64,000 nt of DNA from Thalassia testudinum (GCA_037157565.1 JAZHRO010000012.1:54489501-54553500); one strand, 5' to 3'. Shown: positions 31,481 through 43,410, numbered from the stretch's first letter. Notes: generated from the letters alone by a model not told the origin. A program made the numbers and translations.

Positions 31481-31559
31481 GTGTAATCTCTGATAACACA
31501 TGAAATCAAAGGGCACCTGGATCTCTCTTTTTCAGAGGAAGGTGATGTAGGATAACATC

Positions 31560-32643
31560 GCTAGCCTGCTCAGAGAGTATCACCTTCCTCAGAATAGATT
31601 CCCTCAGCTTATGCTTCTAGGTGCATAATCCTTTAAGAATTTAGCATAAGCCGGTATGTGTTTGATAGCATCGAGGAGGGGGATATTGATTTCAACATTC
31701 TTGAATATATTCAAGAGCTCCTCATTACTATCAACAGGCTTCTTCTTCTTAGGTTTAATCAAGGCCTCGGGAAAAGGAACATGAGTAAGATCTTCAAAAT
31801 TAGGTTCCTGAGCCTTGATTTCTTCTTCAGAATTCTCCTTTCTTTCCTCAGGCTCACCAGGATTTTCTTGACTAGAGTAGGGTAGGTGTGGGTCTTGGGT
31901 TTGCCTTGCACTCCTCAAAGTAACGAAGTTGACAAATGCATATGGGTTTGGGCCTTGGGGTGGGTTAGGAAAGATCGGAGGGGCTTGGTAAAAGATTGGG
32001 GTGGGTTAGGAACGAAGTTGGCAGATGCGTATGAGTTGCTCAGTCAACCCGTGATAAAAGATCTACACGAGTAGCCATTTCGGCACCTCGTGGTGTGGAC
32101 ACTTCCACAATAATTCCTGGAATCGCTCCCAAGCAACATGAAACTGCTTCCTTCGCCACTGGACAAAAGTAGTAAATGCCCGCCTCAGTGCATTGGTACA
32201 CCCAACTGGAAAGAATTTTTTTAAGAAAGCCGATTTAAGATCGTTCCAAGTTGCTATCGACCTTCCTATGATCCTGTACCAATGAGCAGCCTTATCCCTA
32301 AGTGAGTGGGGAAAAAGCCTCATGATCATTTGCTCTTCATTCACGTTTCTTGCTTTGGTGGTCTGGACCAAAGTGGTCAAGTACTCCAAATGCTGAAACG
32401 GGTCTTCAGAGCCAAGCTATGAAAATGTTTGATCAGGCTTAACACCTGGGGCTTGATTTCTACGTCTCCGGCAGGAATCTGGACACCAGGATGTTCCCTG
32501 TAATTTGAAGGACCATAAAAATCCTTTAAGGGCTGAGCACCCTGCATTCTCTGGAATCATTCTTGCATTCTCTGCATTTGTTCCAGCTGCCTTTGAAACA
32601 TCTCTTGTTGATTATGAGGAAGAGGAGGTTGTTGATCGGCCAT
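31560..32643 (-). pseudogene. E0 gag (capsid) pseudogene
   Basis: The likely start is ATG at 32643, giving MADQQPPLPHNQQEMFQ and a Gln/Met-rich lead. The capsid domain (retrotransposon gag family) is in 32389-32063 with MRLFPHSLRDKAAHWY and WNDLKSAFLKKFFP. After a stop the reading continues to 31918-31604, a Glu/Lys-rich region with IPLLDAIKHIPAYAKFLKD, typical of the end of Athila-type gag. At least two stops and a shortened centre are visible. I see no CCHC zinc knuckle. Gag would form the particle that packages element RNA, possibly including the passenger families here. Confidence 0.85.
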
Positions 32644-33075
32644 GGGATCAATTTGGCCAAAATTCAATCTACACCTCCTAGAATGATCTAATGGTCCTTC
32701 CAATCAGGGATTCAATGACCTCCTTCCAAGCATAAACTAGGAAGAGGTCGAAAGGACTGGGGATAAGAACCCTGCAGCACAACAAAGCAAGCCTATCCTT
32801 AAGTTGGATAGCCTAAGGATCTACAGACTCTCAGAATTCGTCTTAAGATTATAAACGATTTACTCTACTTGTATCCAGTCAATCCAACCATTTAGAATGA
32901 GTGGCTGGGGAGAAGGTTCTTCCTTCAGTTTGTGCCTCCAGTTCCTAGTGTACCCCCCAACCGCAGTCGCTTGACGCTACTCCCCTAGCTAGACATCAGA
33001 TTGACTAGTACAAGCAGGTTAATTGCGAACAATCTCAATCTGGGCCCCGAAAAGCGAATCGGTCTTTAAGGTCAA

Positions 33076-36000
33076 TGTTCGACGAGTAATCTGCATTTTA
33101 AAATATTATTTAGTTGTAGTATAGTGCAAAAATATGTCGACAAATAATATTTATAAAATTGGTGAGTACCGGGTCGTTTGTAGGGAGGCAATCGTAATTT
33201 ATGCAGAAGCATTTCAATAAAACTAATTCTAACTAGATATATACATCTATATATATGTATAAACAGATGAGAATCAGAATTTTATTACAATTAGATAAAA
33301 TTTTTCACAATAGAAAATCAAATAGAGACAGATAGATAGCAGATAGATAGAAAGAGAGAGGGGGAGAGAGAGAAGAAAGTGGTAGAGAAATGACGTTGCT
33401 TGTGGGATGCTTGTGCGAGATGCGGCAGCACCTCAGATCTATAGTGCCGGGACGAAGGTCGAAGCGGAGTTGCAGAGAAGGTGGAAGATGTTTGGAGTTG
33501 ATGGAAGAGAGAGATGCCTCAATTAGGGGGCCCTTGGCCTTCTTTTATAGCTTTTGTGGAGGGCAACTGAGGGGCCCTTGAAAGCAGATCTGGCCTCAAA
33601 AAACTTCAAATTTGCCTCCATCGTGCGGATTTAATCCCTGCCTGATATGTGGAGCCCGCTGTGTCCTTGGATCGCGATCGCACGGCCTTGCTTCCTCCTC
33701 GTGAGCCCACTGCAACAACCTCACTCCGCCCGTGCACTCGCAAGGCCCTTTTCAGCGCCTAATCCTCAACCATTCAATTATGAGATCAGATAGCTCGAGC
33801 GCACTTTCCTCGCCTTCCTGATCTCACAAAATGTGTGGAATCTCACGTCCACCCACGGTGCACTTTGATCGCGACACGTGGTCGCTCCTCCACCCTCTGA
33901 TAGTGCAATTCCACCCACACCTGCACCCGGCATCGCTTCAATTTCGCACAGCGCACGACTCGAACGTGCATCATGCGCTTCCGCACATGTGCGTTGATAA
34001 GTCGATTTTCGCTTTTGAAGATGATAATTAAGATAAATTGTTGTTGTAGTTCTAAGTGGTGGAAAATTGATTAATCAAAGTATCAAATTAAAATTAAACC
34101 ACTCAAGAAGAGCGGGTCTTGTCCAAAAGGAGGAACGTGCTTGTTAAAATCACAAAAATTAAGAAACTAATGTTCGCAATTGGAATTGCGGAAAGTCGAT
34201 GCCAAAACCCCTCTCAAATGAGGCATATAGAGCTCACATATGTTGATAAATCAATTAAGGAAAGGAGGGAGGTTCTCTTCACAAAATGGCCATCATATAA
34301 TACTAATATCATAAATCTTAAAATCCCATAATGGCATCTAAATGTAAAAACAAATAAAGTGGAAAATAGGGGATTCCATTGCAAGGGTCTCACGCATGGA
34401 GGAGGGCTCGGTTGGAGGCGAGATTTGGTAGAGGAAATGAGTGAGTTGAGGGCTTCGAGATGGTAGTTGCAGCGAAATGCAGGGCAGCCCAAGGTGGTCG
34501 GACGGAACAATGGTGGAGGTGGGTTTCGGCGGTGGCCTTTGCTGCTGCTAGGACAGGTGGTGCTGCTGCTGCTGGTGCGTGCGGCAAGCACGAGGGTGCG
34601 TGCGTGTAGTTGCACGGGGGGTCAGCAAAGGAGGTGTTGCATGCGGCGTCCCTGCTGGGCGTGAATTGCGGTTGGGTGTAGGCAGGAGCTGTGGGCCGAG
34701 CATTGGGTGGCGAAGGGCTTGTGCGCGGAGGTCGCGTGCGGTTGGAACAGAGGGTGTGTTGGGGGTGCAGCGAGGAGGCGCGTGCACTGGAGGTGAGGGG
34801 GGACGGCGAGGAGGCATGTGCTGAAGGCGTGGGGGCACTGCGAGGAGGTGCACGCAGGCTGTGTGTGTTGCTGCAGATGTAGCTGCTGCGTGAGCGCTTG
34901 GAGGATTGCGTGTGCTGCGGGCAGAGGCTGCGGAGGTGCTGTGCAGAGAGGTGTGGCGCGTGCAGGGTGGTCGGGCAGGCGGTGAAGGAGGTAGCGGCTA
35001 GTGGATTTGTTTGAAGATGTTGGGTTTGTTGGTGGAAGAGAAACAGAGGAAAAGGAAGAAGATGGTGTTGATGGTGTGTGGATAGGGAAGGTGATCCGGT
35101 GGTTGCACGGTGATGGTTGCGTGGTCATCGAAGATGCATGTGCGCGGTGATGGCCGAGCTCGCCGAATTAGAGTGGTGGTCTGTCACCCTGCCGACCCAC
35201 GATGTGGCAATGCTTGACCTTGGAGATGCACGGTGGTGGTGATGGAGGTGAGCTCAAAGCTCTTCACGGTGGTGGAGTCAGGGCGGAGTCTCCATGAGAA
35301 TGGCAGCCTCTCCTCTTCGTTTGTAGTTGTGGTTGCAAGGATTTGAAATGGAGCTTGAGCATTAAAGGCTCCAGATCCACTTTTCAAGGAGGAGGAATGG
35401 TCTCAAAGGAAGTAGAGCCGTTCCTGTGGAAGAAGTGGAGAATTAAAATAATTAAAATTGGTTTGTTTATAGACAAAGCCTTATAAAATATCTAATTATA
35501 TGTAATGCATGTATTATGTATAATGCAAACTAAGCTAATGGTGAGGGATGCATGAAACAAATCTATAATTAATGTATTTATATCCTAATGCATGCTATAC
35601 ACATGTTAAAATTAATTTAATATCTAGGCACTTAAATACCTAAATAGCTCATAAATATGGGCTAATCACTCATGAGCCAATGCGCTACGCGAATGTTCTA
35701 ATATACATACTTGTTTGTCTCTAGTTATACTTATCCAGTTGAATGAGTGATGTGGCACGCTTGTGGCTATTGGATGAAGATCCAATGGCCCACAGCTAGT
35801 GGTGAGGGAGCGGCTGTGATGGTGCCACGTGGTGCCATCATGGCCGTCCCTCTTCTTTTCCTTGTATCTGGTGATGTAGACCTCCGATCAAGTTGATTTT
35901 TGCGTCGTTGGACTGTGATCGTCAATCCGGATTCATCCGTGTGGTTATATTCTTCATCTGAGGCTTGGATCTTTGTCCTTTAGCTTTATGATCTCCGTTC

Positions 36001-36290
36001 TTTTATGCACTACACAAGGTGCCTTGGTTGTCTGATCGAGACAATTTTGGATGCGTTGGACTCCCGTCGTCATACTAATTAGCTCCATCTGATCTGATCT
36101 AACATCCACGGCTTCGAATCATCTATGATTAAAATCATCTCTCTTTTAGGTCATTAAATGACGATATTATCTATCTGACTAATAAACAACTATTGTGCAA
36201 ATTACTATGTCTATGAATGCATTAATCCTAAGTTATGCTAGGTTCTAGCTTAATTCAGGTAATTTAGGTTGCATGATTGCTGTGCAATTA
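33076..36290 (-). mobile_element. S1: solo LTR in the E0 leader, split by S2
   Basis: Flanks are GTCAA (33071-33075) and GCCAA (36291-36295), a 5-bp duplication with one change. The interrupted leader sequence matches E1 on both sides. Reading minus it begins TAATTGCACAG (TG changed to TA) and ends GTCGAACA. It has a G-box at 35826-35831, a tRNA-like module split by S2, a TATA-type TATAAAAG near 33543-33550 and a GA tract at about 33349-33377. No internal retrotransposon sequence is present, so it is a solo LTR. Confidence 0.75.
34004..35683 (-). mobile_element. S2: probable LTR inserted in S1
   Basis: The S1 tRNA-like module is cut here: its A-box part is at about 35684-35703 and its B-box part at about 33955-34003. 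The inserted DNA starts TGATTAGCCC and ends TTATCAACGCA on the minus strand. Exact borders and a duplication are not secure. The GC-rich part at 34380-35130 has open frames in several phases, but these are biased-composition artefacts. Confidence 0.45.
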
Positions 36291-37171
36291 GCCAATGTCT
36301 AATCAATTTTAACTTAGGCTTAGGATTGTAGTGCTTATGGAATGTGGTAGGCCCTTAAAATGGGTTGTGCCCTTAATAATTGATTGAATATGTGTGAGTG
36401 CGTGCACAACCAGGGTTTTCAAGTAAGATTATTTGGATGAGTGGATTTTAAAGTTCAAATCTTGCTTAAGTACCTTTTAGGGTTTAGAATTAGGTAAATT
36501 CAATTAAGTTCAAGTGGCAACCAAATTTTCAAAACACGAGTGAAGATATTTTCCTTTTGAAATCAAAAGTAAAGTGGAGTACCTAGTATTGACCTAACTT
36601 GTAAACCCTAAGGGGAAGCTACTTGATGAGTTGATTTTAAATAAAGTGGTGCGGCCCAAACAACTCAACAATTGGCCTTAATGCACTACTGAGTTAGGCA
36701 CACAAGTGGTTACCTAATCTGATTTCTATTCAATTATGTGTTTGTGTGTGTGTACCGATTCCACAGGTTGGAATCCCGGTTGAGTAGATAAAAATCAAGT
36801 TAGGTTATGTGCCTCGAATGTGGGTGTATGTAGTGTGTATGTTAATTTGTCCCACAAGAAGTATCTTTTTGCTTGTTTATTTTTTTCACGAGGGTGAGAT
36901 GAATGGGGGTGGAAATCAAAGCATTCAAACTAATCCTAGGGTTTATGCGAATACCTAGGTTAATTAGGGTTTGAATTAGGGTTATGGAATGAAATCTATG
37001 GAGGGGGGAAGAATGGGGAGCACTTACAGTTGTCTTCAACTGCACTTTACTCCTTTCTACTGCTTGAAGATTCCCTGTTGAGGTACCTACAAAATAATAC
37101 AAGAGAAGTAAAAGCAAGTTAGAACACAATTAAGTGTGTGAAATGTGGAAAAAAAATCGAGATTCGTTGCC

Positions 37172-37189
37172 TCCCCAGCAACGGCGCTA
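37172..37189 (-). other. Primer-binding site of E0 (tRNA-Asp, two changes)
   Basis: The minus strand TAGCGCCGTTGCTGGGGA follows the LTR end after 4 nt. Two changes from the perfect site fit an older copy. Confidence 0.85.
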
Positions 37190-37192
37190 AAA

Positions 37193-38448
37193 TGTTGAAT
37201 CGGAAAATTGTCTCAAACGGAAGTTGTGTTTTAAAAGCTCGTCATTGTAGTGTGATTTATGAAGAAATCCGTCAACAAATAAATTTTACCGAAACTCGAA
37301 AAGAATTTCAGGTCAAACACAGGGAGGCTACATCAATTTGAAATCCGCAACTATATTTTTTTTGTTGTTTTTGTTTAGAAAGCGAGATAACCACATTGAA
37401 TTCGATATTAACAATAAGAAAGAGAGAGAAAGAGAGAGAGAGAGAGAACAAATACTTAATAATATGGATAATATTTTTACAACTAGAAAGTAGGAAATAT
37501 TACAGCTAGAAAGGGAAATATTACAACTAGAAAGCAGTAAAATCTACCCGAGAAAGTAGTAAAGAGAAAGGAGGCGAGAAGTTATCCTCCTCGACGGCTG
37601 CTTGGAGGACGAGCTGGACGGGATGATGCCTGGAAGACGGTGGGTGAAGATAGAGGCTTGTTTGATCATGCGTGCAGCACTCCTTGCATCTGGGCGCGCC
37701 ACGTGGCGCTCCTGCCGCCGCTCGATGTGCATCGCACGGTTGAAATCAACCACGCCTGTGTTCAGCTGATTTAAGGTGCTTACCGGGGGTCAAACGTGCA
37801 ACCTCTGCATCGCTCGTGGCTTCAAGACCGCTGTGCTACGACTGCCATTTGGTTGCGGTTAAGAATTAAGGCACAAGTGTCCATGGCCGTTGGATCAAGA
37901 TCCAACGGCCCAGATCTGATCGCACGGTTGAGGAGAGAGAGGGAGCGGGCACCTTTGGTTGGGTGGGCGGCTGAGATAGCGTCACGTGGTGCCATCTTGG
38001 CCATCCATCTTTTGTGTCTTGTAGATGGTGCCACAGATGTCGGATTGGATCAATTTTCATGCTGTTGGGCTACGATCGTCGATTCGAATCCATCCATGTG
38101 ATCAGATTTGTCATCTAATGTATGGATTTACACCATCTTGGACCCTTGATCTCTGATCTTCCTCGGATTATATCTGATGCTACGGAAGTCAGATCAGGGC
38201 GATCTTGGAGTCGTTGAACTCCGATTGTCGCCTTGATCAAATCCGTATGGTTGGATCTTCAATCTGAGGCCCTGATTAAATGTCACACTGTCCTTGGCCA
38301 CGAAGAAGAAATTACTATACAATTTGTGTAAAAAAGACCTAAATGCATGATGGTGCATGTTATGCAATATTTACAATGCATGATGCTTATATAATACTAA
38401 GAACATGCATTAATAGACATTTTTGGCTATTCAGATATATGCACATCA
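37193..38448 (-). repeat. 5' LTR of E0, missing its promoter segment
   Basis: It matches the 3' LTR at 1-1653 except for a deletion of about 445 bp at about 37650. The lost part includes the TATA box and the inverted repeat. A tRNA-like module (37783-37841) and a G-box (37983-37988) remain. Confidence 0.9.
37783..37841 (-). other. tRNA-like module in the E0 5' LTR
   Basis: Minus strand: A-box-like TAGCACAGCGG and a degenerate B box, GTTTGACCCCC. More decayed than the 992-1054 copy. Confidence 0.45.
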
Positions 38449-39940
38449 TCCAACAATCTCATAACATAGCTCATGATATGAAGACTTCACCAAAGTAAAA
38501 AGATGGGAACATACTTCCATTAGAGGATCATGAGGAGGCCACGAGCCTTGCTATGATCTAATTAAAGCCTGTTACCATACCAACACATGCGACAAAAAAT
38601 TATACAAAAGTTGAAGTGAAATTTTCAGTCCAGTGTAAAACTAAACCTTTAACTGCTTTGATGCCAATTGCTTCTCGGCCTTTACCTCCTTTATAAGCTT
38701 ATCAAGTCCCTTTAGCCAACCTTCACATTGTGTGCCATGCTCTTCAGTAGATTTTTGAAGTGGTGATATAATAACATCATTGATTCATTCCTTCTTTTTC
38801 TTTATTTGCCACTCTCATTTCTTCGAGCTCCCACTCAATCTTCTTTACTAGATTAGCCATTTATAATTAACACAATTTAACACTTGAAGCAATGCTGAAA
38901 ACGTGTGACTAGAATGAGGAGTAATTGAAAAAGTTAAACAAATATACAGAAAAAGGAAGTAGAAGAGGAAAACCTTCTGACGCTCAATTTTTGCTCTACT
39001 CCTTTTATGAAAAAGACTGGAGTCATAAGTTTTGAGCTCTAGCTAAGATTTTAATTGAGCAAATTTCCTTTGATGAGGCTTGACCTAAGCAATCTACAAA
39101 AACTGATAAAAGAAACTAGGATAATAGTAGTTTTTCTAGTTTAATAAATCAAGAGCATGCAAGAAATAATCATATCACATTCTTCAAATACTTTTGTTTA
39201 ATATGATGTAGAATCATAGCACCACAATGAAACCAGCAGTAAGAGGGTCAAGGCTTCTCGATCATCTCACCAAACCAGGGAGCCTCGCAGAAATGCACTC
39301 CTCCGCTCCACCCTTGCGAGAGGCAGGCGCACTTCATCCACACAGTGGCGATCATTGGCATTGAGTCATGGGGGAGACGTAGATGGGGGCGATGGCTAGG
39401 TCAATGTGGTTGTTGTCAACGGGTAGAAGCACACTCCTCCACCGCACCCCCATGAGACGCAGGAGCACGTCATCGACGTAGTGGCAATCATCGACATTGG
39501 GTTGGGGGGAAGCCATAGATGGAGACGATGGTGAGGCTGGCGTCATCGCTGTCGACAGGGGACTTGCCAATAGGGCAGTCGTGGGAGGGGTAGTTGAAGG
39601 GTTGGGGTTGGGGGTAAGGAGGGTGAGGGGGACAAGGAGGGGCAAAGGAGAAGCGGTGTGGAGGAGGCCTCTGCGAGGCCTCACAAGGGGAGGTAATGAG
39701 AGAGTGGGAGCCTAAGCAGTATTAGGGTTTTCCTGGAATCAAGGAAGAGTAGAATTGCAATGGGCGGGAGGAAGACCACCAATATTTTTTATTTTTGTTA
39801 CGATTTTTTTTTGTCACTAAAGATATCATAACGAATTTTGGAAGGGTGATGTTATTACCATCAATTAAAAGAAATGCTTTTGCGACGAGAAAAATTACCA
39901 CTGCAAATAACTATCTCAAAAGTATAGTTTTTCAGTAGTG
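38449..39940. mobile_element. Right end of a CACTA (En/Spm) DNA transposon
   Basis: The segment ends TTTTTCAGTAGTG (39928-39940), the reverse complement of a CACTACTGAAAAA terminus. Subterminal sequence includes GTCACTAAAG near 39816 and TTTGCGACGAGAAAAATTAC. The 3 bp after it are GGT. The matching left end is not seen, consistent with E0 having inserted into this transposon and the left part being outside the window. After the end, E5 sequence resumes. Confidence 0.65.
38641..38860 (-). pseudogene. Charged coiled-coil coding remnant in the CACTA segment
   Basis: From ATG at 38860 the minus strand reads MANLVKKIEWELEEMRVANK, then shifts frame near 38785 and continues to a TAG at 38641 through STEEHGTQCEGWLKGLDKLI and KEVKAEKQLASKQLKV. 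The Lys/Glu pattern fits a coiled coil such as the C-terminal part of a CACTA-encoded protein, but I cannot assign the family. It could also be a captured host exon. Confidence 0.35.
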
Positions 39941-39949
39941 GGTGTTACC

Positions 39950-40435
39950 ATCAACCTTGCACCTCAGTTAGATCTCCCTGAGGATTGTGATTCTGAAGTT
40001 AATGATATTAACCACGACCCTCTACTTAAGGAACCTATATCCTTCACACACCATTCTACGATTCTACATGTGTCTAACAGAGGTGACCCTAATGAGATTG
40101 ATACTGAATTGAATGACTTGGATCAACTTTGACTCCGTATCTACAAAGAGTGGGTCAAAGCCTTCCATGACAGGCACATGTCGTGAAAGTCATTTCACCC
40201 TGGTCAGAAATTGTTACTCTTTGATGCTAAGCTCAAGCTCTTTCCAGGGAAGCTAAAAACAAAGTGGATTAGACCATTTCTCATTCGACGAATCTTTAGA
40301 AATGGAGTTCTCGAAATCAGTGAACTCAGCCATGACTCAGAACCATTTGTTGTGAATGGTTAGAGACTTAAACTGTTCCTTGAACTGATCGATTCAAATC
40401 TAGCTGCAATATCTTTTGACCTTCATTCTCCCTGA
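39950..40435 (+). pseudogene. E5 pol: C-terminal integrase remnant
   Basis: Recognisable blocks are RIYKEWVKAFHDRHM, then a stop, then FHPGQKLLLFDAKLKLFPGK, KTKWIRPFLI and NGVLEISE. This is the C-terminal domain of Athila/Tat-type integrase (usual form LKLFPGKLRSRW.GPF). Stops near 40180 and 40363 disable it. The catalytic core must lie left of the CACTA insertion, outside the window. It shows that E5, whose 3' UTR resembles E3 and E4, was a gag-pol element and is a candidate helper type for them. Confidence 0.8.
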
Positions 40436-41438
40436 GCCACATTGCGCCTAGTTGATGGCGTTAAACTTAGCGCTTAACAGGAGGCAACTCGTCATTTTAA
40501 AAACCTGAGATCCTTCTGACCTATCTCTAAACTGAATTCATATTTCACTTTAGGGTTCGCATATTAGAACAACCGACTCCACATTTGATACTTGTATTAG
40601 AACTTGAAATCATCCACAACAGTCATCCCGACCCGTTCGCCACCCACCAACCCTATTCTAATGTATGATCTAAGTTGAACTCGAATCCACCTAATGTACA
40701 ATGAGGACATTATAAATGCTAGGCATGGGGGCGTATTAAAGTGCAAAATGCTGTGAAATTCAATTCATGGAGGGGTTTCATCAAAAGAAAAAAGGAGAAA
40801 GGAGAGGTCCATTTTGAGCCGAATTGAAAAAATTTGAGGAGGAGAAAAGAAAAAAGAAAAAAAAAAGGAGCAACCAAAAAGAAAAAAATGTGATAGTCCT
40901 TGTAATTGAGTATGGAATTTACTTAAGTTCTAAGCTGGATCGAATGATGAATTAAGACCTGGAAGGCTAAAACCTAGGAGATTACTGACGAGTACCGACC
41001 TTAGGCCCCATGGGTCTCTTCTAGGGTTTAAACACTCACGTATTTGTTAAGATATGGATTAATCCTCAGGAGGTTGAGGAAGGTGCGAAGCTGATGTATT
41101 AAGTCTAAGACTTAGGGAGTATTCGGTCCCGTTACCTACCCTTTGGTTTGCAGGACTTGGTAACCTAGGCACCCAAAAATCACACACTGGTTTGGTTCAG
41201 TGCGCTTAACGAAGAAATAATGCCAAAAGTGTTTCATTCTGAAAAGGCATTTTCGAAGATCAGGCTTAGGAGAGGCTCGAAGACACAAGTTGATTGGACG
41301 AGTTCCCGGCGTGGAGAGGTGGAATGAAAAATACTCCCTTCGAAGATGCATAATAACATATCATCTCCTTGGTGTTTGTCTACTAAGATATCTAGATATC
41401 CTACTGGAGGCATGTAAGCAACTTATGCTGGTTTAAGT

Positions 41439-41586
41439 GCCATGGGTTGGATTATCCTGAAATGTCGATTGCTAGGGCTTGAATTTAGCTACAGAACACC
41501 ATGGGCGGCACTATCCTGAAGTGTCGAAAGCCAGGGTTCTGGGGCTTGCCATGGGCAGTGCTATCCCAAAGTATCGAAAGCCAGGG
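41439..41586 (+). repeat. Triple CCATGGG repeat in E5
   Basis: Three diverged units, each CCATGGG followed by GTGTCGAAAG or similar and CCAGGG, collinear with E3 and E4. Confidence 0.65.
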
Positions 41587-41615
41587 ACCCTTAGAGGATT
41601 GATGATGGGGACAAG

Positions 41616-41974
41616 TGTTTATACAGGTCAGATAGGAGTTTAATGTTTCGTCGTTGTAGCACACTCCTAAATATCTCAATCAATAGATAAAATTTATTAC
41701 TTTAAATCTAAATTGAAGTCCGAGGTCAAACATAGGGAGCAAATATGGAATTCATGCACTAATCCCTAATTGCATATAAATGAGTACCATAATCAAAGCA
41801 TAAAAGAGATATTCAATAAATAATATCTACTCAAATTGATATTCAATTATAAGCATGAGTATTTCAATAGATCACAATGATAAAAAAAAATCTAAGACAA
41901 AATAATGGTGATTTAGATCACCAATTATTAGCCTTAATTAAACATGCATATCATATCTCAATTATATCAAATAA
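41616..41974 (-). repeat. E6: minus-strand LTR, 3' (U5) fragment
   Basis: Reading minus it resembles the E7 LTR end (TGGTGATCTAAATCACC, then TGCTCCCTATGTTTGACCTC) and stops at TGTTTATAC (41616), next to flank ACAAG. It and 47788-49001 are two parts of one LTR, since E5 sequence flanks both outer ends (GATGGGGACAAG and AAAGGAACCCAATACAGACC). Confidence 0.65.
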
Positions 41975-41978
41975 ATTA

Positions 41979-43410
41979 GCAGAAGCCACAAAAGGATCAA
42001 CCCGTGACTTGATCATTACTGCATACATTGAGATAGAAAAACTGCACAATATTGAATACCTTCAATGTATGACAAATCCTCGACTTTGGAAGCAACACCA
42101 AGATAGTCTTGAAAAATGGGAAGAGATAATGAGTTTAGTAAAACAAGTTATTAACCAGAAATACCCGTATATACCACAAACAGAGGAGGAACTATCTTGG
42201 AACAACATCGAGGATAAATCTGATCTCGGGTTTGAGGCACAAAGTGGTTGTGGATTCCCAACCCAGGTGGAGTATAATGTGCCTGATATTGAAGAAGGTT
42301 GGGAAGCTCCAAATGCAGGAAAATACCATGGTGAGCCCATTTCAGAATCCCAAAACTCCTGCAAGAATGAGAGTAGAACTGAACCTCTCGAGGGTATAAA
42401 TTCCGTCCCTTATTCTGATAAGGTGACCCTTGAAGGTTATTCAGACCTAGATTCTAGTAATTCAACCCACATCCTAAGCCTAGAACCTAGATCTGAAACC
42501 TATTTTGAAGATTTCAAGGGATCAATCTTTCAATGAAGAATATGATTTTGGGCCTCGATTTGATGAATATCCCTCGCCAACATCCTCAGAGGAACTAATC
42601 AATTTTTTGGAAGTCATGCCAATCTACGACACAGAAACTGAGGAATTGGACGAGCGGGGTTTCGATTGGGTCTGCCCTATTAACTTTGAACCTGAGCCTC
42701 TACCAAATAGGGACACCCTTTTAAGCTCAGAATTCACATTTAGGCTAGACCCCAGTCAGGCTGCTGAGTATACAACATATGATTTATTCTGTGGTGGAAC
42801 TCATGATCTGGAATCTCATTCAAATTTTGATTTTTGCAAACTCTCCGACGATTTCGAATCTGACCATAACATTGGAGAAAATCTGCTTCCTGATTATAAC
42901 AAGCCAATTTTCTTTGAAGCTACCTGCTCCACATATACAGAACCAATCAAAACCCGTTCCCTACCCCGACCCACAACCGGACTCAATTTCTATTCCGATT
43001 CACCTTTCACTGAGCCGTTTGCAGATGATTCAACTCCATACCTATACCAGGTATCGGGCACTGATCAAACCGAAAATTAGGAGCCATCATTCTTGGATCA
43101 CCCCTGTAGGGTTTCCATACCATACATTGACTATTTTTCGGAACCCTACTCTGACCAGGCTGAGTCGACTCAGCCTAAACCCAAGTTTTCACTTCCATAT
43201 TCATTTGAACTTCATTGCATATGGTGGGTTCCGCATCTGTTGATCTACATCTATCAACCCACCAGACTCATGGGGTTTGGGCTGCATCATCAGCCCACTG
43301 ATCTGAACAAGCACCTGGTTGGACCAACCAGGCTCTTAATCAAGGTGCTTGTTTTACAAAATTCCGCTGATTTGACCACTCCCTCTCCACCCCATTTTCC
43401 GCTTGGCTGA
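41979..43410 (+). pseudogene. E4 internal ORF, homologous to the E3 ORF, truncated and frameshifted
   Basis: Same protein as in E3 from its helical block onwards (STRDLIITAYIEIEKLHNIE). A deletion of about 10 nt near 42520 shifts the frame, and a CAG-to-TAG change at 43078 stops it. The codon that is TAG in E3 at 24610 is TGG here, showing the E3 stop is a private mutation. The C-terminal IYIYQPTRLMGFGLHHQPTD and the end of the frame (TGA 43408) are kept. Function unknown. Confidence 0.6.

Larger units (their letters stand above)
32772..37027 (-). other. Probable E0 leader intron, now containing S1
   Basis: On the minus strand GTAAGT (donor, complement of ACTTAC at 37022-37027) and TTTGTTGTGCTGCAG (acceptor, ending at 32772) match the E1 and E2 leader introns in position and flanking sequence. 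Without the 3.2-kb S1 insertion the intron would be about 1.04 kb. Confidence 0.45.
1..38448 (-). mobile_element. E0: Ty3/gypsy (Athila/Tat-like) LTR retrotransposon, decayed, host of the nest
   Basis: The element reads right to left. Its 5' LTR is at 37193-38448, the primer site at 37172-37189, gag at about 32643-31600, protease at about 31480-30880, and reverse transcriptase at 30867-30511 continuing at 12988-12437. RNase H and integrase are at 4895-2990, the polypurine tract at 1686-1654, and the 3' LTR from 1653 to beyond base 1. Pol reads across the E1 and E2 insertion points once one copy of each target duplication is removed. By comparison with the other LTR, about 48 bp of the 3' LTR lies left of the window, so the outer duplication cannot be checked. 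The right flank is tccaa (38449-38453). Stops, frameshifts and lost catalytic residues show it is no longer autonomous. Confidence 0.9.
39941..41615 (+). mobile_element. E5: 3' part of a gag-pol Athila-like element (left fragment)
   Basis: Plus-strand internal sequence resumes right after the CACTA end. It holds the integrase C-terminus (about 39950-40435), the GTTAAACTTAGCGCTTAAC...GGAGGCAAC block (about 40458-40490), an internal polypurine-like tract (about 40699-40733), an A-rich stretch and the triple repeat (41439-41586). It continues at 49002 after the E6/E4 insertion. Confidence 0.8.

Noticed and set aside
34214..35128. Overlapping Ala/Pro/His-rich open frames on both strands
   Set aside because: They overlap in several phases of a GC-rich LTR segment (S2), with no domain or start context. 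Composition explains them.
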